A stretch of DNA of 5,123 bases, from contig JAISOO010000153.1 of assembly GCA_031275595.1 (NCBI GenBank), forward strand, positions 1-5,123. Reading direction: 5' to 3'. A program made the translations under genes and the position numbers. The notes beneath the pieces were generated by a model. It was not told where the DNA came from and did no database searches. It saw nothing but the letters and a program-made list of their open reading frames with translations. Positions 1 through 5,098 of this stretch are shown here, one piece after another. This DNA is from Spirochaetaceae bacterium (GTDB lineage Bacteria > Spirochaetota > Spirochaetia > Treponematales > Breznakiellaceae). Position 1 is the first letter of the stretch. Every line of letters starts with the position of its first letter.

Positions 1-49
1 CCCCCCCCCCCCCCCCCCCCCCCCGGGGGGCCGCCCCCCCCCCCCCCCC
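1..49. repeat. Poly-C low-complexity tract at the window edge
   Basis: The first 49 bases are 24 C, 6 G, CC, one G, then 16 C, and ordinary sequence begins at position 50. The tract touches the left edge, so its full length is unknown. It could be a real homopolymer; poly-G/poly-C tracts are known length-variable promoter elements in some treponemes. It could equally be an assembly artefact, such as no-signal poly-G read ends from two-colour sequencing incorporated at a contig end. No gene start lies close enough to assign a role. The composition is certain, the biological reality is not. Confidence 0.6.
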
Positions 50-227
50 AGCCGCTATGATACAATGAATTACGCACATTGCCGGGATACACCGGGTCAC
101 AGGGATGCATTAAGAAAGCGGTGGAACGGAACGCCCGGTCATCCTTTTGCATGGGAGAATTATAGATCAAAGCCAAGCTAAGCACAAGGTCCCTGTTATG
201 GCACTCGGCGCCCCGGCGCTTCCTACA
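50..227. other. Non-coding stretch, no gene recognised
   Basis: No open frame with a plausible start, ribosome binding site and protein-like composition is visible on either strand here. The only structure seen is a 13-base segment at 82-94 whose exact reverse complement recurs at 297-309, at the head of the plus-strand repeat module, and a small GC-rich inverted repeat at 208-219 (GCGCC/GGCGC). The stretch could be the far flank of the repeat array that follows, or the remains of a degraded gene. Confidence 0.5.
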
Positions 228-275
228 CGAGGAACCCCCTCTTCCCCCTATGCAAGGAAAGGCCGGTAAATTTTT
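228..275. repeat. Direct repeat, copy 1
   Basis: This 48-base segment matches 415-461 at 42 of 49 aligned columns by hand alignment. It begins CGAGGAA, has the fully shared core TCTTCCCCCTAT, then AGGAAA, GGCCGG and a T5 run. Inside it GGAA (231-234) can pair with TTCC (242-245) around a C-rich loop, and the same mini-hairpin recurs in copy 2. A further perfect 6-base inverted repeat, CCGGTA/TACCGG, lies at 263-268 and 281-286. The copies are 139 bases apart, end to start. Mismatches and three single-base gaps suggest old duplication. No coding frame is preserved across the gaps, so it is not a protein repeat. Confidence 0.75.
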
Positions 276-296
276 CCTCGTACCGGTGCTTTCATT

Positions 297-356
297 CGGT
301 GTATCCCGGATAAACCGTAAAGGCTTTTGCCCGGAAGTTCCGGGTTATAGCAGGGC
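297..356 (+). repeat. Second repeat module, plus copy A
   Basis: Positions 306-332 match 631-657 at 23 of 27 bases without gaps, including TAAA and the exact ten-base GCTTTTGCCC. The similarity extends left through CGGTG..TAT and, after an indel, right through GGGTTATAGC and CAGGGC. Within the copy, CCCGGAA (330-336) and TTCCGGG (338-344) form a perfect seven-base inverted repeat around one G, and TTGCCC (327-332) can pair with GGGCAA (353-358). The copies differ mainly in the hairpin region, as expected for a structure-bearing repeat, but three copies in one locus are too few to prove this. Confidence 0.65.
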
Positions 357-414
357 AACAGCATTTATTTTTACCTGTATGCAAAAAACATCGGAAGATT
401 GTGCCCGGCTTATG

Positions 415-461
415 CGAGGAAGCCCTCTTCCCCCTATACAGGAAACGGCCGGGCAATTTTT
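415..461. repeat. Direct repeat, copy 2
   Basis: This is the partner of the segment at 228-275 (42 of 49 columns identical). GGAAG (418-422) pairs with CTTCC (427-431) around a four-base loop, so the mini-hairpin of copy 1 is retained in slightly stronger form. The repeat is enclosed by a perfect 8-base inverted repeat, TGCCCGGC at 402-409 and GCCGGGCA at 448-455, which would put the core of the repeat in the loop of a larger stem. It also overlaps the minus-strand copy of the second repeat module (430-479). Confidence 0.75.
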
Positions 462-479
462 GGCGTTTATCCAGGATAC
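430..479 (-). repeat. Second repeat module, minus-strand copy C
   Basis: Read on the minus strand from 479, this begins with a 15-base head that matches copy A (301-315) at 14 of 15 positions, GTATCC(T/C)GGATAAAC. After a gap three bases shorter than in copy A it reaches TTGCCCGG (456-449), also present in copy A at 327-334. The right half diverges. It therefore looks like an inverted, more decayed copy of the same module, overlapping direct-repeat copy 2. Two families of short repeat are thus interleaved at this place. Confidence 0.5.
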
Positions 480-488
480 CCCCGAAAA

Positions 489-505
489 CGCACCGGTCCG
501 GTGCG
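489..505. promoter_or_regulatory. 17-base near-perfect palindrome, possible operator or minus-strand terminator
   Basis: CGCACCGG (489-496) and CCGGTGCG (498-505) are exact reverse complements around a single T. The palindrome is flanked by GAAAA on the left and AAAAA on the right. On the minus strand it therefore reads as a GC-rich stem followed by TTTTC, which resembles an intrinsic terminator for leftward transcription, although no leftward gene is visible to its right before glgX. The tight symmetry would also suit a dimeric DNA-binding protein. The choice between these is open. Confidence 0.4.
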
Positions 506-525
506 AAAAACCTGGTGGGGTGGCG

Positions 526-577
526 GTGTAAAAGCCATAGGGGGGACCCTCCGGGGGGTCCCCTATGGCTTTTACAC
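526..577. terminator. Long stem-loop, probable bidirectional terminator or structured RNA
   Basis: The left arm 526-549 and right arm 556-577 are complementary over their whole length apart from two extra G residues in the left arm (six G at 540-545 opposite four C at 560-563), with a six-base loop at 550-555. The outer part includes AAAAGCC (530-536) opposite GGCTTTT (567-573). Each strand thus ends a GC-rich stem with a run of four T, the usual form of a two-way intrinsic terminator. No upstream plus-strand gene is visible to be terminated, so it may insulate glgX from leftward sequence or be part of a leader RNA. Confidence 0.6.
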
Positions 578-619
578 AGACAGGACCCCAAGGATTTTTT
601 TCATGGACCGGTGAAACTA

Positions 620-682
620 CGGTGATATATCCGGACAAAGAGTAAATGCTTTTGCCCTGGGGTTATAGCTATAGCCCAGGGC
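620..682 (+). repeat. Second repeat module, plus copy B, lying in the glgX upstream region
   Basis: This matches copy A (297-356): CGGTG, then 23 of 27 identical bases at 631-657, then GGGTTATAGC (660-669) and CAGGGC (677-682). In this copy the module ends in its own hairpin, GCCCTGGG (654-661) with CCCAGGGC (675-682), described separately. It ends 24 bases before the glgX start, so a member of the repeat family forms the immediate upstream region of that gene. It may have landed there by insertion or supply a leader structure. Confidence 0.65.
654..682 (+). promoter_or_regulatory. Stem-loop just upstream of glgX
   Basis: GCCCTGGG (654-661) pairs perfectly with CCCAGGGC (675-682). Between them TATA (664-667) can pair with TATA (670-673), so the stem may extend to about 12-13 pairs with one bulge. 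No T run follows on the plus strand, so it is a poor terminator. Its place 24 bases ahead of the glgX start suggests an mRNA 5' structure or a protein binding site, if transcription starts upstream of it. Confidence 0.45.
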
Positions 683-694
683 GTAAAATTTGCA

Positions 695-705
695 TATTAT
701 ATACT
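695..705 (+). promoter_or_regulatory. Possible -10 element directly before glgX
   Basis: The bases just before the glgX ATG are AT-rich and contain TATTAT (695-700) and TATACT (700-705), each one or two changes from the TATAAT consensus. I find no convincing -35 box at the right distance. If either hexamer is used, transcription would begin at or within a few bases of the ATG and the message would be leaderless, which agrees with the lack of a Shine-Dalgarno sequence. The AT-rich stretch may instead simply be an unstructured start region. Confidence 0.25.
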
Positions 706-706
706 T

Positions 707-2869
707 ATGGCATTTGGAAATTTTATCGTCGATGCCGGAAAGCCCCTGCCCTTAGGCGCCGGATTGACCCCAAGGGGGGTGAATTTTTCTCTGTTTTCCC
801 GTAATGCTACGGCGGTAAGCCTGGTGCTTTTTGAGTCCCCGGACCCGGAGAGCCCCTATGAAGAGCTGGTATTGGATAAACAGAAAAACCGGACCGGAGA
901 TATTTGGCATTGTCATGTGCGTTCCCTTAAAGCGGGGGCCCTGTACCTGTACCGGGTCGATGGCCCCTATATCCCGGAAAAGGGATTCCGCTTTAATGTG
1001 CATAAATTATTGCTCGATCCCTATGCCAAGGCGCTTACCGATTTAAGCAACTGGGATTTACAGGCCTGCATGGGTTACAATCCCGATGGGCCCTATGACG
1101 ACCTCTCCTATTCCTATAAGGAAGATCTCTTTACCCAGCCCCGGTGCATCGTTGTTGACGATGCCTTTGACTGGCAGGGGGATATTCCCCTCAACTATCC
1201 TCTCCGTTTCAGCGTACTCTATGAAACCCATGTCCGGGGCTTTACGGTCCATCACAGTTCCGGAACCCAGTATCCGGGAACCTACCTGGGGGTGGTGGAG
1301 AAGATCCCCTTCCTCAAAGAACTGGGGATCACCAGCCTGGAATTCCTCCCCATCCAGGAATTCAATGAACGGGAGTTCCTTAGGATAAATCCCCGAACCG
1401 GGAAAATGCTGGCCAACTATTGGGGTTATTCCACGGTAGCCTTTTTTGCCCCTAAGGGGTCCTATGCCTGGGATAAAACGCCCGGCGGGCAGGTCAGGGA
1501 ATTCAAGCAAATGGTCCGGGAACTGCATAAGGCGGGAATTGAGGTAATCCTGGATATAGTGTTTAATCATACCGCGGAGGGTAATGAATGGGGCCCCACC
1601 TTTTCTTTCCGGGGGCTGGATAATACGATTTACTATATGCTGGATGAAAACAAGCGGTATTATAAAAATTATTCCGGCTGCGGTAATACGATAAATTGTA
1701 ATCATCCGGTGCTGCGGACCTTTATCCTGGACTGCCTCCGTTACTGGGTGGTGGAGATGCATGTGGACGGATTCCGCTTTGACCTGGGCTCTATCTTGGG
1801 CCGGGATCAGCAGGGACGGCTTATGGAAAATCCTCCGGTCTTGGAGCGGATCGCCGAGGACCCGGTCTTGAGCCAGACCAAGATCATCGCCGAGGCCTGG
1901 GACGCGGGCTGGGCCTATCAGGTAGGCTGGTTTCCCGGCGGCCGGTGGGCGGAATGGAACGACCGCTTCCGGGATGATGTACGGAAGTATTGGCGGGGAG
2001 ATACTCCCCTGGTACGGCATCTGGCAACCCGGCTTTCGGGAAGCTCCGACCTCTACCTGCGGGACGGCCGGAAGCCCTTTCATTCCATTAATTTTATTAC
2101 CAGCCATGATGGTTTTACCCTTAGGGATCTGGTTTGCTATGAAAACAAATACAACGAGGATAATGGGGAAGAAAACCGGGATGGGGGTAACGCAAATTAT
2201 AGCTGTAATTATGGCGTTGAGGGTCCTTCCACAAACCCTGCCATAGAGATTATTCGGGAACGGCAACTTAAAAATTTTATCGCCACCATGATGATTTCCC
2301 TGGGAACCCCCATGCTGCTTGGGGGGGACGAAATGGCCCGGACCCAGAGGGGAAACAACAACGCCTATTGTCAGGATAATGAAATATCCTGGTATGACTG
2401 GTCCATTTTAAAAAAGAACAGCGGCCTCTTCCGTTTTGCCAAAGAGATGATAGCCTTTCGCCGGCGGCACCATGGGTTTATGCGTCCCGAGTTTTATACC
2501 GGCCGGGACGGAAACTACAACGCCATTCCCGATATCAGCTGGTTTGACGAAGAGGCCAATACCCCGAACTGGGAAAAAATGGAAAACTGTCTGGCCCTGC
2601 GTATGGATGGCAGCCGGGCCGATATTCTGGCGGATCGGGACGATAATGATTTTTATATCATGTTTAACGCGGGGGAAAAACAGCAGGTCTTTAAGATCTG
2701 TGAGCCCCTCGAGGGAAAAGAATGGGTTCTGGCGGTGGATACCGCCTTGCCCTCCCCGGATGATATATGCCTTCCCGGTGACGAAAAATCCCTCCTAAGT
2801 CCGGACATGTATTTGATGAAGGAACGAAGCCTGGTGATATTGCTTTCAAAGGAAACAGGGAATGGATGA
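707..2869 (+). CDS. glgX: Glycogen debranching enzyme GlgX (isoamylase-type, GH13)
   Basis: This 720-residue cytoplasmic enzyme hydrolyses alpha-1,6 branch linkages of glycogen, releasing short side chains left by glycogen phosphorylase. Length is normal for GlgX/isoamylase proteins. An N-terminal CBM48-like beta domain (about 10-150, with GKPLPLGAGLTPRGVNFSLF) precedes the GH13 barrel. Barrel motifs are region I DIVFNH (283-288); region II GFRFDL with the predicted nucleophile D359; region III IIAEAWD with the acid/base E396; and region IV SHDGF with H467 and D468. The following segment (about 489-508, ENRDGGNANYS) is typical of the GlgX/isoamylase group. The start is fixed by family alignment; no upstream in-frame start is evident and no Shine-Dalgarno is present. 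No glgA, glgB or glgC lies alongside; the only operon partner in view is the overlapping HAD gene. Family assignment is secure; exact branch-length preference is not. Confidence 0.97.
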   Translation: MAFGNFIVDAGKPLPLGAGLTPRGVNFSLFSRNATAVSLVLFESPDPESPYEELVLDKQKNRTGDIWHCHVRSLKAGALYLYRVDGPYIPEKGFRFNVHKLLLDPYAKALTDLSNWDLQACMGYNPDGPYDDLSYSYKEDLFTQPRCIVVDDAFDWQGDIPLNYPLRFSVLYETHVRGFTVHHSSGTQYPGTYLGVVEKIPFLKELGITSLEFLPIQEFNEREFLRINPRTGKMLANYWGYSTVAFFAPKGSYAWDKTPGGQVREFKQMVRELHKAGIEVILDIVFNHTAEGNEWGPTFSFRGLDNTIYYMLDENKRYYKNYSGCGNTINCNHPVLRTFILDCLRYWVVEMHVDGFRFDLGSILGRDQQGRLMENPPVLERIAEDPVLSQTKIIAEAWDAGWAYQVGWFPGGRWAEWNDRFRDDVRKYWRGDTPLVRHLATRLSGSSDLYLRDGRKPFHSINFITSHDGFTLRDLVCYENKYNEDNGEENRDGGNANYSCNYGVEGPSTNPAIEIIRERQLKNFIATMMISLGTPMLLGGDEMARTQRGNNNAYCQDNEISWYDWSILKKNSGLFRFAKEMIAFRRRHHGFMRPEFYTGRDGNYNAIPDISWFDEEANTPNWEKMENCLALRMDGSRADILADRDDNDFYIMFNAGEKQQVFKICEPLEGKEWVLAVDTALPSPDDICLPGDEKSLLSPDMYLMKERSLVILLSKETGNG

Positions 2870-3515
2870 GAGCAGCTTTATCCTGGGGGTGGATCTGGAC
2901 GGAGTGGTGGGGGATTTTTACGGCGCCATGCGCGGGATTGCCGCGGAGTGGCTGAATAAACCCCCGGAGTCCCTTACCCCGGAGGTAAGTTTTGGCCTGG
3001 ATGAATGGGGTATTGCGGAATACGGCGGTTATGACCGGCTTCATCGTTTTGCGGTAACCCAACGGAACCTCTTCCGGGACATGAAACCCATCAAGGACGC
3101 CCCGGCGATACTGCGGAAACTCTCTATGCGGGAAATCCGCATCCGCATTATCACCCACCGGCTCTTCCTCAAATATTCCCATCGTACTACCATTACCCAA
3201 ACCGTGGACTGGCTGGATAGTTATGATATTCCCTATTGGGACCTCTGTTTTATGAATGACAAGGGCGCTGTGGGGGCCCATGTGTATATCGACGACGCCC
3301 CTTCCAATATTATCCGGCTTAGGGATCAGGGATGCAGGACCATCGTATTCAGCAATTCCACTAACCGCGCTATTCCCGGTCCCCGGGCGAATTCCTGGCT
3401 GGAGGTGGAATCCCTGGTGATGGCGGCCCTGGACGAGTGGACCACCGGTACCCTGGATCTGTTCACCCTGGGGTCTGCCCAAGAACCCGCCCGCCGGCCT
3501 GCGGGGGAGCTTTAG
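2862..3515 (+). CDS. HAD-superfamily phosphatase, 5'(3')-deoxyribonucleotidase (NT5C)-like
   Basis: A 217-residue cytoplasmic protein with all four HAD phosphatase motifs: motif I GVDLDGVVGDF with nucleophile D11 and D13; motif II IITHR with T98; the motif III lysine K134 (NDKG); and motif IV YIDDAPSNI with D144 and D145. A small helical cap would occupy roughly 20-75. The DxDGV..DF start and a lysine ten residues before the DD pair are those of the NT5C type of nucleotidase, which dephosphorylates nucleoside monophosphates. Substrate is inferred only from this resemblance. The start overlaps the last 8 bases of glgX in another frame and has AAAGGA (2848-2853) eight bases upstream, so translation is probably coupled. 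The tail after about residue 190 is polar and GC-rich in codons and looks dispensable. Alternative: a HAD phosphatase acting on a sugar phosphate, which would suit the glgX partner. Confidence 0.85.
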   Translation: MDESSFILGVDLDGVVGDFYGAMRGIAAEWLNKPPESLTPEVSFGLDEWGIAEYGGYDRLHRFAVTQRNLFRDMKPIKDAPAILRKLSMREIRIRIITHRLFLKYSHRTTITQTVDWLDSYDIPYWDLCFMNDKGAVGAHVYIDDAPSNIIRLRDQGCRTIVFSNSTNRAIPGPRANSWLEVESLVMAALDEWTTGTLDLFTLGSAQEPARRPAGEL

Positions 3516-3529
3516 GGCCCGGCCCCCGC
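3501..3529. terminator. Inverted repeat spanning the convergent gene ends, weak terminator candidate
   Basis: GCGGGGG (3501-3507) and CCCCCGC (3523-3529) are perfect reverse complements around a 15-base loop that itself holds the palindrome GGGCCC (3515-3520). The structure covers the stop codon of the HAD gene and touches the stop of the MetF-like gene on the other strand. Its position between tail-to-tail genes suits a shared terminator, but neither side carries a T run, so classical intrinsic termination is unlikely and the stem may instead protect 3' ends. Confidence 0.35.
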
Positions 3530-4308
3530 TATCCAAAGATCCCCGACAGATAGGCCGATACATCAGCCTTGATGGGTATAAGATAGAGGTGGAAGCCCTG
3601 GGTTTCGCAGAAGCGGAGGACCCGGCGGCCAAAGTCTACATTCCAATACAAGTCGGCCCGGAAGTTCTTGGGAAAAACCGCCCGGTTCCGGGATTCCCAG
3701 TAATTCCGGCTGGATTCGGAGAGTACCGGGGAGAGGCCCCAAAACACCTGCTTGCCCTCAAGATATTCGGCAAAGATCTCCAAAAGCCGGAGGTCGAAGA
3801 AGGGCTGGCTCATAAAGCCCACGGCCCCGGCGTCTTCCTTAGCCCTCAGGTAATCCAGCTCATACCGTATATTGGACCGGTAGGGATCAAAGGCTGCATA
3901 GATCTGCAACTCCGGCATCTCGGCTTTGAGCTTTTTGATAAAGGAAACCGTTTTAGTGGAATATCCCCGGGCCTTCTGTTGTATGGGAACCGGCGGGGCC
4001 GGATCTTCCCCCTCCGGGGGATCCCCGGCAATTACCAGGACCCGGGTAATCCCCCGGGCCCGGAACAGGGCGGTATGGGGAAAGGGCTTTTGGGGATCAA
4101 AATCCCTGGCCCGCAAATGCGGCATATAGGTAAACCGGGAAATGGCCGGGGTTTCCGCCAGGATTCCGCAGGCATCCCAGGAACGCAGGGGGAACCGGAG
4201 CAGATCCGGTACGTTGATTATCTGAATTTGGGGAAACCCGCCGGCATGGGCAACGCCGGACAGAAGGGCTTCCTGATTCCGGGGAACCACCTCAAGGGAT
4301 ACCATCAT
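3529..4308 (-). CDS. Methylenetetrahydrofolate reductase (MetF)-like protein, short and divergent
   Basis: A 259-residue soluble protein that aligns by eye along the MetF flavoprotein barrel. Matching segments are SLEVVPRN near the N-terminus (E6 in place of catalytic E28 of E. coli MetF); PHLRARD (63-69); VLVIAGDPPEG (90-100, D96 at the D120 position); KEDAGAVGFMSQPFFD (157-172, Q168 at the Q183 position); GLSPVLSES (191-199); and a C-terminal GFHLYLIPIKADVSAYL (238-254) like DFHFYTLNRAEMSYA in E. coli. MetF reduces methylene- to methyl-tetrahydrofolate for methionine synthesis or, in acetogens, the methyl branch. This one is shorter than the usual near-300 residues and starts almost at the first barrel strand. 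Its start lies 3 bases after the thioesterase stop, with GGGGA (4320-4316) upstream; the second Met is an alternative. Whether it has MetF activity is unproven. Confidence 0.78.
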   Translation of the reverse strand: MMVSLEVVPRNQEALLSGVAHAGGFPQIQIINVPDLLRFPLRSWDACGILAETPAISRFTYMPHLRARDFDPQKPFPHTALFRARGITRVLVIAGDPPEGEDPAPPVPIQQKARGYSTKTVSFIKKLKAEMPELQIYAAFDPYRSNIRYELDYLRAKEDAGAVGFMSQPFFDLRLLEIFAEYLEGKQVFWGLSPVLSESSRNYWESRNRAVFPKNFRADLYWNVDFGRRVLRFCETQGFHLYLIPIKADVSAYLSGIFG

Positions 4309-4311
4309 TGC

Positions 4312-5088
4312 CTAATCCCCGGTCCGCAGTTCCGCCCGGAACACAGCCTGTTCGTTGTCCTGCCGCCTCCCCTCAAAGGCAAAGGCCTTGAGGGCTAGTC
4401 CTTCCCCGCCGGTTTCGTTTCCCCCCGCGGGAAGCGGGGTGATCCACAGGCCGGTAATTTCACCGGGCTTTATTTCGCTCAGGTAGTTGATATCCAGCCG
4501 CATCCGGCGGGCCCTTTCCAAATCTTCATTTTCCAGAATGTCCTGGAGCCATTGAACATACCGGGCATTATTAACATGGCCGTTATAATCAATATCTGAA
4601 TAGGCCGCCCGCCGTTCTCCGGCCTTGCACAGATTATCCCTGGCATCCAGGTTCACGGCGCCGCCGGGAAGGGCATCTAATCCTTCATTCAGAGGCAGGG
4701 GGGTCATTAAAGCCTGGGGCCGCAGGGGCCGGCGTTTATTAATGTCCAGTATGATCCAGCCGCTTCTACCCCGGACGATGGGGACCCCCGAGGCATCCTG
4801 AATATCATAGTCCCGGATGGCAAAAAGCCGGTCCCATCCCCTGGGCCAGGACCGGACCGTGATAGTTTCCCCCTGACGGGGACGGCGATCCAGCAAGACC
4901 GATATGCGGGAAAGGACCCAACCCTGGCCGGTCCGGTTCATGGCATCCCTGCCCACCCCCAGATCTTCCGCGTGGCGTATGGCCGCTTCCTGAAAAAAGT
5001 CAAAAGTTCCCGCCAGGGTTAAACAATCGGACCTGTCTACCGCGGCAAAGCCCACGGGAAAGGTTTCCTGCCAAACATCCATATACAT
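4312..5088 (-). CDS. Acyl-ACP thioesterase (FatA/FatB-like, double hotdog)
   Basis: A 258-residue soluble enzyme that hydrolyses acyl-ACP to free fatty acid, ending chain growth. The N-terminal hotdog (about 8-125) has the family pattern from VDRSDCLTLAGTFDFFQEAA (18-37) through GQGWVLSRISVLLDRRP (54-70), SWPRG and SGWIILDINKRRPLRP. The second hotdog (about 150-258) carries the catalytic segment YSDIDYNGHVNNARYVQWLQ (163-182), where D167, N169 and H171 match the D-x-N-x-H of plant FatB. E205 in YLSEI matches the plant glutamate, while the plant cysteine that follows is isoleucine here, a difference compatible with activity if the residue is not essential. Length suits bacterial members, which lack the plastid transit peptide. 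Start chosen for AGGATGG seven to eleven bases upstream; Met3 (5082) is possible. First gene of the operon within the window, followed by the MetF-like gene. Confidence 0.92.
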   Translation of the reverse strand: MYMDVWQETFPVGFAAVDRSDCLTLAGTFDFFQEAAIRHAEDLGVGRDAMNRTGQGWVLSRISVLLDRRPRQGETITVRSWPRGWDRLFAIRDYDIQDASGVPIVRGRSGWIILDINKRRPLRPQALMTPLPLNEGLDALPGGAVNLDARDNLCKAGERRAAYSDIDYNGHVNNARYVQWLQDILENEDLERARRMRLDINYLSEIKPGEITGLWITPLPAGGNETGGEGLALKAFAFEGRRQDNEQAVFRAELRTGD

Positions 5089-5098
5089 CCATCCATCC
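5086..5098 (-). repeat. CATC tetranucleotide repeat at the thioesterase start
   Basis: Three CATC units in a row on the plus strand give ATGGATGGATG on the minus strand, creating three ATG codons in three different frames around the thioesterase start (minus-strand starts at 5096, 5092 and 5088). Only the one at 5088, or the in-frame Met at 5082, leads into the thioesterase; the other two frames meet stops within about 20 to 30 codons. The AGGA just upstream serves as ribosome binding site. With only three units this is a minor repeat. Confidence 0.5.

Noticed and set aside
50..250. Possible tRNA or riboswitch in the far left flank
   Set aside because: No T-arm-like GGTTCRA motif, no cloverleaf pairing and no recognisable riboswitch core were found by eye.
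228..461. Two-copy direct repeat considered as a CRISPR array
   Set aside because: Only two imperfect copies, a long interval that contains another repeat family, and no cas genes nearby.
250..638. Several overlapping open frames of 71-99 codons on both strands in the left flank
   Set aside because: They run through hairpins and repeat copies, overlap one another in most frames and have no recognisable domain or ribosome site. The gaps between repeat copies shift frame, so no protein repeat is under selection.
297..682. Repeat region considered as a group II intron, retron or insertion sequence
   Set aside because: No reverse transcriptase or transposase gene and no intron domain V motif are visible, and the copies have no clear terminal inverted repeats with target duplications.
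1058..2266. Antisense open frame of 402 codons inside glgX
   Set aside because: It lies wholly opposite a secure GH13 gene, resembles no family and has no ribosome site. It arises because glgX rarely uses codons whose complement is a stop.
2691..3632. Antisense open frame of 313 codons across the glgX end, the HAD gene and the convergent junction
   Set aside because: It crosses three real genes and their stops, and its translation is rich in P, G and R without any motif.
3589..4398. Plus-strand open frame of 269 codons opposite the MetF-like gene and the thioesterase 3' end
   Set aside because: The minus-strand frames show clear family motifs and operon spacing; this one has low-complexity G/P-rich sequence and spans a gene boundary.
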